A stretch of 64,000 nucleotides of DNA. It comes from Planctomycetota bacterium. GTDB taxonomy: Bacteria > Planctomycetota > UBA1135 > GCA-002686595. The notes under the pieces are model-generated. The model was given only the letters and a program-made list of their open reading frames with translations. It did no database searches and had not been told where the DNA came from. The DNA is taken from contig JADJLZ010000002.1 of NCBI GenBank assembly GCA_016709875.1, positions 124,001 through 188,000 of the forward strand, given 5' to 3'. The position numbers and the translations under genes are program-made. Shown piece by piece: positions 7,899 through 16,545 of this stretch (within the stretch, counting starts at the first letter, position 1; each line of letters starts with the position of its first letter).

Positions 7899-9884
7899 TT
7901 AGGGGATGCCGAAGCGCTTGAGCTTGCGGTACATCGTGCTCTTGCCGAGCTTCAGGAGCTTCGCGGCCTTGAGCTTGTCGCCGTTGACGACCGAGAGCGC
8001 GCGCAGGAGGGCCTTCTTCTCGTAGAGATCGAGGCTGACCGGGTCCTCGTCGGTGATGTCCCAGGGCCGCAGTTCGCGGTAGCTCGGCACGTTGATCACG
8101 CCGCGCGGCTCGGTGGCGCGCAGGCCGGTGCCGGCCGTGTGCGTGCCTTCTACGCGTTCGCTGTCGGCGCGGCGCATGGGCACGAGATCGCGCGGCGGCA
8201 GGTCCTCGGCGAGTTGCTGCAGCTCGTGCGGGAGGTCCTCGATTCGCAGGGTGCTGTCGCGGCTGCGCTTGCCGGCGCTCGCGCAGGCGCGCTCGAGGCA
8301 GTCCTCGAGCTCGCCGACGTTGCCGGGCCAGGCGTACTCGTGCAGGACGCGCAGGGCCTCGGGCGAGATCTCCAGGATGCCGCGCTCGGAGCCGTAGCGC
8401 TCGAGCATCGCGGCGAGGAGCTCGGCGAGGTCCTCGCGCCGTGCGGCGAGCGAGGGCAGCGTCAGGACGTTCGCGGCGAGGCGCTCGGCGAGTTCGGGCA
8501 AGAAGGCGCCGGAAGCGGAGAGGGCTGTGAGCTCGCGCGCGGTCGAGGCGACGATGCGCACCTCGAGTCGTTCGGGGCGCGGGCTGCCCACCCGGGTGGC
8601 GGAGCTGGTCTTCAGGAATTCGATCACGCGCTCCTGGACCGCGAGCGGGAGCGCGGTGACCTCGTCGAGATAGAGCAGGCCGTCCTGCGCGAGGTGCAGC
8701 AGGCCCGGGCGCTCACCGAGTTGGCCTCGGCCGGGATTGCGGGCGCTGCCGAAGAGCTCGGCCTCGAGGCTCTCGGCCGAGATGCTCGCGCAGCGCGCGT
8801 GCAGGAAAGCGCCGGTCGTCGCGCCGCTGTAGTGCAGCGTGCGCGCGACGCGCTCCTTGCCCGTGCCGTCCTCCCCGAGGATCAGCACCGGCTCGCGGCA
8901 GGCGATCGCGCGCGCCACGGCCTCGCGCAACTCGCGCATCAGCGGGCTCGAGCCGCTCAGCGCGCCCGGGCGGTAGACCTCACGGGCGGCCTCGAGCAGC
9001 GGGCCGAGCTCGGCGCGGGGAATCGTCGGCTCCTGCGTCCGCAACGCCTCGGCCGCGAGACGGCGGCGCAGGCTGTCCTGGAAGATCACGACCTTGCGCG
9101 GGAGGTCGCTCGTGCCCTGCTGGGCGACGAGCGGGACCACCGTCGCGCTGAGCGCTCGCTGGCCTCGGCCCTTGCGCGCCGGGAGGTCGAAGCGGAAGCC
9201 CTCGCGCGTTTCGATCTGCGCGTCGCGCACGAAGGCCTCGAGGCCGCAGCCGGGAACGAGGCTCCCGAGGTGGCGACCTTCGGGGCGCGAGCCGAGCAGT
9301 TCGCAGGCACCGCGGTCGGCGTGCAGCACCGTGCCTTGGCCGTCGACGACGAGCATCCCATCGGGCCGGCCGAGCGCGAGCTCGCGCAGCGCGCCTTGGT
9401 GCTCGGCCGTCTCGCCGCGCCCCGCGTCCGCTTCGCCGCGCGCGCGATCGGTGCCGGGCACGCGTGGCTTTTCGTGAAGGATCCGCAGCGCGTCGGTGAG
9501 CTCCAGCACGCGCGCGCTCATGCGCAGCGCGAGCAGCAACTCGTGCTCGAGGGTGGGCAGCTCGTCGCCGAGGATCAGCGCGTTCGCACCCGCCTCGAAG
9601 ATGCGCACGCAGTTCTCGGGCACGCCATTCTCCTGGTTGTAGACCAGGATCGGCACCAGGTTGAGCTCGGGCACGGCGCGCAGGCGCCGGATCGTCTCGA
9701 CCGTGTCGAGGCCGCGCTTCAGGCGAGCGGAAACGAGGATCGCGCGCACCGGTTGCTCTCGGGCGAGAGCCAGCGCGCGCGTACCCGCCTCCGCAAGGCG
9801 AACCTCGTAGTCGTGGGCGGCGAGCCGGCTCTTGAGCACGAGCGCGTCACCGGAATCTTCCTCGAGCAGAAGGATCGGATTCAC
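7899..9884 (-). CDS. AAA+ response-regulator-like protein: pseudo-receiver, PAS, AAA+ without GAFTGA, Fis-type HTH
   Basis: I chose the GTG at 9882-9884, which has GAGG a few bases upstream. The longer frame to 10067 adds low-complexity sequence only. The product (661 residues) starts with a receiver-like fold (ILLLEEDSGDALVLKSRL) whose phosphoacceptor site reads LVSARLKRG, with Ser where Asp is expected. A PAS-like domain follows (RPDGMLVVDGQGTVLHADRG). The AAA+ domain has Walker A GEDGTGKE and Walker B LLYLDEV. A Fis-family helix-turn-helix ends the protein (KAAKLLKLGKSTMYRKLKR). Where sigma-54 activators carry GAFTGA, this protein has SARNPGRGQLGERPG. It probably does not activate sigma-54 in the usual way, and phosphorylation is unlikely. 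It may act as a DNA-binding regulator or repressor. Confidence 0.8.
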   Translation of the reverse strand: MNPILLLEEDSGDALVLKSRLAAHDYEVRLAEAGTRALALAREQPVRAILVSARLKRGLDTVETIRRLRAVPELNLVPILVYNQENGVPENCVRIFEAGANALILGDELPTLEHELLLALRMSARVLELTDALRILHEKPRVPGTDRARGEADAGRGETAEHQGALRELALGRPDGMLVVDGQGTVLHADRGACELLGSRPEGRHLGSLVPGCGLEAFVRDAQIETREGFRFDLPARKGRGQRALSATVVPLVAQQGTSDLPRKVVIFQDSLRRRLAAEALRTQEPTIPRAELGPLLEAAREVYRPGALSGSSPLMRELREAVARAIACREPVLILGEDGTGKERVARTLHYSGATTGAFLHARCASISAESLEAELFGSARNPGRGQLGERPGLLHLAQDGLLYLDEVTALPLAVQERVIEFLKTSSATRVGSPRPERLEVRIVASTARELTALSASGAFLPELAERLAANVLTLPSLAARREDLAELLAAMLERYGSERGILEISPEALRVLHEYAWPGNVGELEDCLERACASAGKRSRDSTLRIEDLPHELQQLAEDLPPRDLVPMRRADSERVEGTHTAGTGLRATEPRGVINVPSYRELRPWDITDEDPVSLDLYEKKALLRALSVVNGDKLKAAKLLKLGKSTMYRKLKRFGIP

Positions 9885-10106
9885 GTGCGCCTCGGAGGTC
9901 GCGCAGAACGGGGGGGCGTTCGCATGGTTTCCTGTTCCGACACGAGCGCGATCCTGAGTGCGAGTCGATGTGAATCGCGCTTCATGCCCGTGCAAAGTAA
10001 CGCCGCGTGCGCGAGACCTGCAAGATCCCGCCGCGGCTTCCCTTCGAGCGCGGCGTCGAACGCGCACCGCCGTGATTGCAAGATCGAACCGAAAAGTCGC
10101 GGTCCC

Positions 10107-10182
10107 TGGTGGGCGATGAGGGATTCGAACCCCCGACTTCCTCCGTGTAAAGGAGGCACTCTAACCGCTGAGTCAATCGCCC
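10107..10182 (-). tRNA. tRNA-Val (anticodon UAC)
   Basis: The minus strand folds into a standard cloverleaf beginning GGGCGATTGACTCAGCGG. The anticodon stem-loop is CCTCC-TTTACAC-GGAGG, giving anticodon UAC (valine), and the T arm contains GGTTCGAATCC. The acceptor stem closes with ATCGCCC. It is followed by discriminator A and an encoded CCA, so the 3' end does not need to be added after transcription. The gene lies alone between the AAA+ regulator and ugd. Confidence 0.96.
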
Positions 10183-10309
10183 AGGTTCCAGAACGCGTCT
10201 CTCACGGTATCCTGCTGGGCCGCAAGCCTCCACCCACTCGGCCCGGAGCCGGGCCGGCAGGAGCACTCTTCACCCCCCCTACCACCCCCAGCACCCCCCT
10301 ACCTGCAAC

Positions 10310-11612
10310 ATGCGCATCGCCGTCGTCGGCACTGGATACGTTGGTCTGGTCGCGGGCACCTGTTTCGCCGAGAGCGGCAACAGCGTCGTCTGCATCGACA
10401 TCGACCGCGAGAAGATCGAGAAGCTCCAGCGGGGTGAGATCCCGATCTACGAGCCGGGGCTGAAGGAGCTCCTCGAGCGCAACGTGCACGACGGGCGGCT
10501 CAAGTTCACCACCGACTACGCCGAGGGCATCCCGCGCGCCGAGGTGGTCTTCATCGCCGTGGGCACGCCCCCCGGCGAGGACGGCAGCGCCGACCTCAAG
10601 TACGTCCTCTCTGCCGCGCGCTCGGTCGCCAAGCACATGACCGGCTACACGGTCATCGTGGACAAGTCCACGGTGCCCGTCGGCACGGCCCAGAAGGTCA
10701 AGGCGGCCGTGAAGGAGGTCGCCAAGCACGAGTTCGACGTGGTCTCGAACCCCGAGTTCCTGAAGGAGGGCGCCGCGATCGACGACTTCCTGAAGCCCGA
10801 CCGCGTCGTGATCGGCACCGAGACGCAGCGCGCGAGAGAGGTCATGGAGGAGCTCTACGGGCCCTTCGTGCGCACGGGCAACCCGATCCTGCACATGGAC
10901 ATCGCCTCGGCCGAGCTGACCAAGTACGCCGCCAACGCGATGCTCGCGACGCGCATCTCGTTCATGAACGAGATCGCGAACATCTGCATGCGCGTGGGCG
11001 CCAACATCGAGCAGGTGCGCCGCGGCATCGGCTCGGACGCGCGCATCGGCTCGCGCTTCCTGTTCGCGGGCGCGGGCTACGGCGGCTCGTGCTTCCCGAA
11101 GGACGTGCAGGCGCTCGTGCGCACCGCCGCCGAGTACGGGTACACGTTCCGAATCCTGGAGGCGGTCGAGAAGGTCAACGAGCTGCAGAAGGGGCTGCTG
11201 GTCGAGATGATCCAGAAGCGCTTCGGCAAGAACCTCAAGGGTCGCCACTTCGCGATCTGGGGCCTCGCCTTCAAGCCCAACACCGACGACATGCGCGAGG
11301 CGCCCGCGGTGGTCGTGATCGAGGGCTCTGCTCGCCGCCGGCGCCACCGTCGCCGCGCACGACCCCGAGGCGATCGAGGAATGCCGCAAGCGCCACCTCG
11401 GCGACCGCATCCGCTACACCGACATGCCGATGAAGGCCCTCGAAGGCGCGGACGCGCTCGTCCTCGTCACCGAGTGGAACGAGTTCCGCCGCCCCGATTT
11501 CGACGCTGTGAAGGGACTCCTGAAGCAGCCGATCGTCTTCGACGGCCGCAACATCTACTCGCGCCAGACCCTCGAACGCCAAGGCTTCGAGTACTTCGGC
11601 GTCGGCGTCTGA
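10310..11612 (+). CDS. ugd: UDP-glucose 6-dehydrogenase, interrupted by a +1 frameshift
   Basis: The enzyme oxidises UDP-glucose to UDP-glucuronate, a precursor of surface polysaccharides. The N-terminal Rossmann motif is [43 protein letters not shown] and NPEFLKEG follow in the normal order, and the catalytic cysteine is in [10 protein letters not shown]. Up to VVVIEG (position 11326) the frame is perfect. There an extra base, best placed as T at 11327, shifts it. The next frame continues with [19 protein letters not shown] and ends with [20 protein letters not shown] at 11612, the expected UDP-binding C-terminal domain. The full protein would be about 433 residues. Both halves look well conserved, so a sequencing insertion or a very recent mutation is likely. 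Confidence 0.9.
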
Positions 11613-11720
11613 CCGACGCCAGGGCTGCGCCAAGGCCGGGGTGGGGCCGCGCCACGGCCGCGCCACGGCCGCGCCGCGGTGGGGTGGGGCGGGGCGGGAA
11701 GACCTGCGCGGCCCGTTCGG

Positions 11721-11833
11721 TTCAGTTCATACGGTGCCAGTCCAATTTCAACCCTATCCCCGCGCCCCCGGGGCGGGGAGCGCGGGGAGCGCGGGGATAG
11801 GGTTGAAATTGGACTGGCACCGTATGAACTGAA
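11721..11833. repeat. perfect palindrome (44-bp arms), REPIN/MITE-like, sharing a core with the RAYT element ends
   Basis: Positions 11721-11764 and 11790-11833 are exact reverse complements separated by a 25-nt GC-rich loop. Each arm contains ATACGGTGCCAGTCCAA, the same 17 nt found in the terminal inverted repeats of the transposase element at 58540-59849. The sequence that follows the core (TTTCAACCCTATCCCCGC) also resembles the inside of that element (AGTTCCCACTATCTCCCGC). The palindrome lies between the convergent ends of ugd and the coiled-coil lipoprotein gene. It could fold into a long hairpin and may also end transcription. I interpret it as a non-autonomous copy mobilised by a RAYT-type transposase. 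Confidence 0.88.
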
Positions 11834-11859
11834 CGAGGCGCGGGGGCTTCGGCCGTGGA

Positions 11860-12579
11860 TCAGGCCGCCGGCTGCTTGAGCTTCGCGACCTCTTTTTCGA
11901 GGTCGTCGAGGCCGTCCTTGGCGCGCATGAGCTGGAGCTGGTTCGAGAGCTTCTTGCGCTCGGCGGAGGCGCGCGTGTCCTCGAGACCGCGGCGGGCCTT
12001 GTCGAGGGTCTCGCGCAGGTCGCGTTCCTTGCGCGGAGCGGCGGTGGCCTCCTGGAACTCGCGCCGGCTCTTCGCGAGCTCGAAGCCGCGGCGTGAGAAG
12101 TCCAGGCGCGCACGGCCGCGCGAGAGCACGAGCTCCTTCGTCTTGTTGGCGAAGTCCTCGTCCTTGTACATCGACTCGAGCTCCTCGAGTTCCTGCTGCG
12201 ACTCGCGCACGCCCTCCTGCTGCTGGTCGGAGCCGAGCGCCCGCTCGGTCGACTCGAGCGCGCGTTGCGTCTTCAGGTAGTCGGAGAGATCTTCCTCGGC
12301 GTTGCGGACGCCGCGCTCGGCGTCGGCGATCGAGGCCTGCTGCCCGCGCGTGTCCGCCTGCAGCTCGAGCTCGGTGATCTGGAACTGGAGCTTCGCATAC
12401 TGGAGCTCACGCTCCTTCTTCTTGAGCGCGTCGGCGTTCGCGTCGTCCTTGGAGGCGGCCGCCGGTTCGGGCGCTCCCGCAGCGGGAGCCTTCTGGTTTC
12501 CGGTCGAGGCGCAGGCGCCGAGGGTGAGGATCAGGGCGATCGGGAGGATCGTGCGGGGGTTCACGAGACGGGTCTCCAT
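11860..12579 (-). CDS. coiled-coil lipoprotein of unknown function
   Basis: The 239-residue product begins METRLVNPRTILPIALILTL and continues to GACAS, a signal peptide with a lipobox cysteine, so it is probably an envelope lipoprotein. After an Ala/Pro/Glu-rich linker, the rest is highly charged and helical with heptad character (KKKERELQYAKLQFQITELE, ERGVRNAEEDL, SQQELEELESMYKDEDF). This indicates long coiled coils and no globular domain. The open frame extends upstream to 13086 but only antisense through the next gene. It lies 26 bp downstream of the cyclase-fold gene on the same strand and may be co-transcribed. No specific function can be assigned. Confidence 0.7.
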   Translation of the reverse strand: METRLVNPRTILPIALILTLGACASTGNQKAPAAGAPEPAAASKDDANADALKKKERELQYAKLQFQITELELQADTRGQQASIADAERGVRNAEEDLSDYLKTQRALESTERALGSDQQQEGVRESQQELEELESMYKDEDFANKTKELVLSRGRARLDFSRRGFELAKSRREFQEATAAPRKERDLRETLDKARRGLEDTRASAERKKLSNQLQLMRAKDGLDDLEKEVAKLKQPAA

Positions 12580-12605
12580 CGGGGATGGGGTAGGGGGGGC
12601 TGGTT

Positions 12606-13784
12606 TCAAAGAGAGGAGTGGCCGGCGACACCGGCTTGCAGCGCGAGGATCGAGAACGCGGTCCCCGCGATCTGCATGCAGCTCATGTTCGGGAAGTCGA
12701 TGCTCGAGCCGTCCTTCCACTGCACCTTGACCACGTGTGCGCGCAGCTTCTGGTGCCAGGCTTCGCGCTCGGCCTCCGGCAGCTCGTCGATCACCTGGCC
12801 GCAGTAGGCGTGGCCGAAGAAGTAGAAGTAGGCCGCGACGTAGTAGTAGGCCTCGTGCGGGATCGGCCGCATGCGCCCGACGTCGAGGAACTTGTGCTCG
12901 GTGAAGAAGGACTCGAGCGCCTTGCGAATGCGCTCGTCGGTGATCGACTTGTCGCCCGCGCGCCGCAGCGCGAGGTTCGCGGCCTGCATGCGGCCGAGCG
13001 AGCCCTTGACGTCGTTGATCGACTCGCCGCCGACCCAGGGAATCGGCGAGTGGTCGTAGGTGTAGGCGCCTGTCGGCAACTTGCACTCGTCGAGGTAGCG
13101 TACGGCGCGCGCGACGACCTTTTCGTCGACCTTCCAGCCGAGTTTCTGCGCACCGAGCAGCGCGACGAGCGCCGCCGAGGTCGTGAAGGAGGTCGACCAG
13201 GTCGGCCGCTGCGAGACGGCCGGACCCTCGTAGTAGCCCCAGCCGCCCTTGGGCTCCTGGTTGTGCTCAAGCAGCGCGTAGAACTCCATCCCGCGCTCCT
13301 GGATCGCCGCCTTGCGCGAGGGAGTCGCAAGGCGCGGATCGCGCGCGGCGACGACCAACGCCTGCAGCCCGTAGACCGCGGGCCAGCTGCAGTCCACGTC
13401 CCAGTCGCTGCCGCGCTTGGGCAGGCGCGTCGAGAGCAGCCACCCAAGCGATTTTTCCAGCGAAGCGCGGCGCTCGGGAGTGTCGTCGAGCGAGTCGAGC
13501 GCGCAGAAGGCGAGCGCGTTCGCCGCCAGCTGGAAGGCGTAGTAGGTCTCGACCGAGAAGTTCGTGAACTGCAGCGAGTCGATCGCGCCCGTCCCCCACG
13601 AGCCATCGGGGTGCTGGTTCCCGAGCAGCCAGTGCGCGGAACGCTGGATCGAACTGCGCGCCTCGTCCGGACCGAGCCCCTCGGCGACGGCGGAGGACTC
13701 GGCCGGCGCCTGCGGCGCGGATTTCGCGTCGGCTTCAGGACTCTGCAACAGTAGGGGGAGTACCACTGCAAGTGCGCAGACCAT
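12606..13784 (-). CDS. secreted alpha/alpha-toroid protein (squalene cyclase/prenyltransferase-repeat fold)
   Basis: From ATG 13782-13784, which follows a good GAGGAG ribosome site, the product (392 residues) has a signal peptide (MVCALAVVLPLLLQS). It then has repeated units such as SAHWLLGNQHPDGSWGTGA, WPAVYGLQALVVAARD, GGWGYYEGP, TSFTTSAALVALL and GTAFSILALQ. These QW-like units belong to the terpene cyclase/prenyltransferase toroid fold, common in planctomycete secreted proteins. The catalytic DxDD motif of hopene cyclases is not visible, so a hopanoid-forming enzyme is unlikely. A structural or binding role is more probable. The gene diverges from the thioredoxin-fold/HEAT gene at 13901 across a 116-bp gap. 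Confidence 0.72.
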   Translation of the reverse strand: MVCALAVVLPLLLQSPEADAKSAPQAPAESSAVAEGLGPDEARSSIQRSAHWLLGNQHPDGSWGTGAIDSLQFTNFSVETYYAFQLAANALAFCALDSLDDTPERRASLEKSLGWLLSTRLPKRGSDWDVDCSWPAVYGLQALVVAARDPRLATPSRKAAIQERGMEFYALLEHNQEPKGGWGYYEGPAVSQRPTWSTSFTTSAALVALLGAQKLGWKVDEKVVARAVRYLDECKLPTGAYTYDHSPIPWVGGESINDVKGSLGRMQAANLALRRAGDKSITDERIRKALESFFTEHKFLDVGRMRPIPHEAYYYVAAYFYFFGHAYCGQVIDELPEAEREAWHQKLRAHVVKVQWKDGSSIDFPNMSCMQIAGTAFSILALQAGVAGHSSL

Positions 13785-13900
13785 CGGAATCTCCTCGAAG
13801 CGGGGGGGGCGAAGGTCTTGTTGTACCGTCCAGGCCCGGCACGCGCGCGAGCCACGCGGGTTTCGCATGTTTCCTTCCGGTCAGTGCACACGAGACATCC

Positions 13901-15361
13901 ATGTTCACACTCCTCGCTAGCCTTGCCCTCGCCTGCTCCCCCACGGCTGACATCACCTGGCTGCCCTCGCTCGAGAAAGCGCAGGAGCGCGCTCTCGCGG
14001 AGAAGAAGGTCGTGTTCCTCGCGGTCAACATGGACGGTGAGCGGGCCAACGACCGCATGGCGGAGAAGGTCTACACGGACAAGACCGTGGTCGAACTCTC
14101 GACGCACACGCTGAACGTGGTCGCGTCGGCCGCCGAGCACGCCGGTGCTGAGAAGCCCTGTCCGCGCTTCCCCGGGATCACCTGCATGGATCACCGGCGC
14201 ACCGACAGCGCGGCGCGCAAGGAGCTGCTCAAGGCCGACGCGGAGGGCTCCGTGGTCGCGCCGCAGCACGTCTTCCTCGGCCCCGACGGCAAAGTGATCC
14301 TCTCCGTGCCCTACGAGGTCAGCGCGGAGGAGCTGGAGTGGTGCTTCGCGACCGCCATGCAGAAGGCGACGCCCGACCTCAAGATCGCCCTCCCCTCCCG
14401 CGCGCGCATGCCGCGGCGTGTGGTGCTCGGCGGCGTCTACGACCCGGCCAACGGCGAAGTCGGCGCGGCCCCCCCGACGCACAAGGAGATCGAGGAGCTG
14501 ATCAAGCAGCTGCGCAAGGGGCGCATGGACAAGGATGGCGTCACGATGATGCTGCGCCTCTTGCTCTCCGACGATCCGCTGGCGCTCGAGTTCATCGGCC
14601 TCGAGCTCAAGGGCTCGGACACGCTCGGTGGGCGCGGCGGCGGCGGCGCCGGGGGAGGAGGAGGTGGTGGCGGCGGTGCGGGCGGCGGACGTGGCGGTGG
14701 CGGCGGTGGCGGCGGCCTCCCGGGGGGCGGCGGACCCGGCGGCAAGCACGCGCGCATCCTGCACGCGATCGGGAACCTCTCGCCCCAGGCCTACTGGGAG
14801 ATGGTCGCGGACTTCCTCGACAACAACGAGGAGGAGCTCCGTTCGGAGGCCGCGGTGGCGCTCGAACAGCTCGGTGCCCCCGACGCGTTGCGCCCGCTGC
14901 AGAACCAGCTGGCCAAGGAGAAGTCCGCGCTCGTGCAGGGACGGCTCCTGCGCGCGATCGCGAGCTGCGCCCCTTCGGACGCGAAGGTTCGCGCGCTGAT
15001 CCTGAAACGCGTCTCCGACAAGAAGGCCGAGGTGCGCACGGCTTCGATCGCGGCTCTGGGCTGGCTCGAGGCCGACCCCGCGGTCGCCGCGCTGCTCCAG
15101 GAAAAGCTCGAGAAGGGCGTTCCCGACGAGCGCACTTGCGCTCTGGCGGCGATGGCGGTGACGCGCTCGGAGACTTGGAATCCGGTGCTCGAGAAGGCGC
15201 TCGCCGAAGCGAAGGACGAAGCACTGAAGCAGGACCTCGAGACGGCCATCGACGCGCTCAAGACGGGCAAGCTCAAGGCGCTGGGCGAGCTGCTCGCGCG
15301 CGCGACCAAGGACGACATCGAACGCGCGCGGCTGTTCGCCGGCGGAAAGAAAGGGCCTTGA
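13901..15361 (+). CDS. secreted thioredoxin-fold protein with poly-glycine linker and HEAT repeats
   Basis: The start at ATG 13901 gives a signal peptide (MFTLLASLALACSPTADITW) and a 486-residue protein. Residues ~20-150 resemble a thioredoxin-like fold (KAQERALAEKKVVFLAVNMD, HVFLGPDGKVILSVPYE) with no CXXC redox pair, although two CP pairs (PCPRF, ITCMD) are present. A stretch of about 45 residues near the middle (14630-14745) is almost all glycine. HEAT/Armadillo-type helical repeats follow (EEELRSEAAVALEQLGAPDA, KKAEVRTASIAALGWLEADP). The combination suggests an envelope sensor or scaffold rather than an oxidoreductase. The glycine run is encoded by GGC/GGT/GGA repeats and could vary in length. 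Confidence 0.68.
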   Translation: MFTLLASLALACSPTADITWLPSLEKAQERALAEKKVVFLAVNMDGERANDRMAEKVYTDKTVVELSTHTLNVVASAAEHAGAEKPCPRFPGITCMDHRRTDSAARKELLKADAEGSVVAPQHVFLGPDGKVILSVPYEVSAEELEWCFATAMQKATPDLKIALPSRARMPRRVVLGGVYDPANGEVGAAPPTHKEIEELIKQLRKGRMDKDGVTMMLRLLLSDDPLALEFIGLELKGSDTLGGRGGGGAGGGGGGGGGAGGGRGGGGGGGGLPGGGGPGGKHARILHAIGNLSPQAYWEMVADFLDNNEEELRSEAAVALEQLGAPDALRPLQNQLAKEKSALVQGRLLRAIASCAPSDAKVRALILKRVSDKKAEVRTASIAALGWLEADPAVAALLQEKLEKGVPDERTCALAAMAVTRSETWNPVLEKALAEAKDEALKQDLETAIDALKTGKLKALGELLARATKDDIERARLFAGGKKGP

Positions 15362-15428
15362 CCCCGTCGGTGCGCGGCGGAGCGGCGCTCGCGAGCGGCG
15401 CATCCCGCGAGGCACTCCGCCAACGACA

Positions 15429-15464
15429 GGGCGGCCCGTCCAACACGAGGTGGACGAACCGCCC
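15429..15464. terminator. stem-loop between convergent genes
   Basis: GGGCGG at 15429 pairs with CCGCCC at 15459, and CGTCCA pairs with TGGACG inside it, giving a strong hairpin. It lies between the HEAT gene ending at 15361 and the convergent TPR lipoprotein gene ending at 15562. No U-run follows, so it could be a bidirectional, factor-dependent terminator or an mRNA-stabilising hairpin. The rest of the 200-bp gap shows nothing else. Confidence 0.45.
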
Positions 15465-15561
15465 GATGATGTCATGGCGGCCGGTTCGCAGCCGTCTGCT
15501 GTCTCCCATCGCCTAACGGCGACACCCGAAGACAGAGCGGACGAACCGGACGTCACGTAGT

Positions 15562-16545
15562 TCAGTACCCGATCGTCGCGCCGAAGAAAAGGGTCTGCTT
15601 GCCGCTCGGCTCTTTTTTTTCGCCGTCCGTTCCCGACTTCGAGCCGCGCCGCTTGCGTCCTTGCACGTCATCACCATCGGTCGCGCGGCGTTCAACCGCG
15701 CGTTGCAGCTCGACGATCGCGCGCATGTTCTGCAGCGCGCTGCGCACGCGTTCACCGGTGCGCGTCTCTTCGGCTGCGGGTCCTGTGAGCGCGCTGCGGC
15801 AGCGATCGAGCGTGCCCGCCGCACCTTCGAGGTCTCCCTGATCGACGAGCAGCGAGGCGATGTGGTCGAAGGCCCGGATGCGGTCGAGCGGATCGTCGCC
15901 GGTGTCGGCGACGCGCTGCCAGGCGCGCCGCGCGTCGTCGGGATGGTGCAGATCCTGGTGCACGCTGCCGACCCAGAGCGCGGCCTCGTCGCGCTGTGTC
16001 GCGCTCGTCGCGCGGTCGGCGAGCACCGCTTCGTAGCTCGCGAGCGCCTGCTCGAGTTTCTTCGCCCGGCGCTGCATGTGGCCGAGTTCGAGCAGGGCCC
16101 TGACGCGGAACGGCGACTCCCCGCGCTGCTCGCGCGCGGCCTGGAATTCCTTCGCCGCCCCCTCCAGATCCCCCGCCGAACGCAGCAGTTCGCCCGCGCG
16201 GAACGAAGCTTCGGCGCAGGCCCAGCCCTCGTTCGGGAAGAACTGGCGCACGGCCCGGCACGCAGCCAGTGCGTGCGCGCGGGCCTCCTCGAGCTCGGCC
16301 CCCTCGAGCCCGCGCAGCGCGTTGCGGGCCTCGGTCGCGAGCCGAAGTTGCGACTCCGCGTTGTCGCAGCGCGGAACGCCGTCGTCGCGACAGGCCGCGC
16401 CGGTTGCGGCGCTCGGCGAAGCCGCGCTGGTCGGCGGGAGCAGTCCGTGCCCCGGCACGGCGGAGCATGCCGCAGGAGCGGCGAGGCAGAGGCAAAGCAG
16501 AGCCGCCTGTGTGCGGGCGGCGCGGAACAGGAAACGGTCGGTCAT
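15562..16545 (-). CDS. TPR-containing lipoprotein, partner of the upstream ECF sigma factor
   Basis: The product (327 residues) starts at ATG 16543-16545, overlapping the sigma-factor stop in an ATGA junction. The N-terminus (RTQAALLCLCLAAPAACSAV) is a lipoprotein-type signal. The body has tetratricopeptide-like helix pairs (NEGWACAEASFRAGELLRSA, GDLEGAAKEFQAAREQRG, KKLEQALASYEAVLAD, GDLEGAAGTLDRCRSAL). A charged Lys/Arg/Glu-rich tail ends the protein. Coupling to a sigma factor suggests a signalling or envelope-stress partner. It is not a classical anti-sigma factor, since no cytoplasmic zinc-binding anti-sigma domain is visible. Confidence 0.7.
   Translation of the reverse strand: MTDRFLFRAARTQAALLCLCLAAPAACSAVPGHGLLPPTSAASPSAATGAACRDDGVPRCDNAESQLRLATEARNALRGLEGAELEEARAHALAACRAVRQFFPNEGWACAEASFRAGELLRSAGDLEGAAKEFQAAREQRGESPFRVRALLELGHMQRRAKKLEQALASYEAVLADRATSATQRDEAALWVGSVHQDLHHPDDARRAWQRVADTGDDPLDRIRAFDHIASLLVDQGDLEGAAGTLDRCRSALTGPAAEETRTGERVRSALQNMRAIVELQRAVERRATDGDDVQGRKRRGSKSGTDGEKKEPSGKQTLFFGATIGY

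Noticed and set aside
9982..10266. 94-residue open frame across the tRNA locus
   Set aside because: It is the tRNA-Val gene and its flanks read as protein.
12791..15556. 921-codon minus-strand open frame over the cyclase-fold and HEAT genes
   Set aside because: It is antisense to the HEAT gene and out of frame with the cyclase-fold gene. Its composition is Arg/Ala/Gly-biased with no domain.
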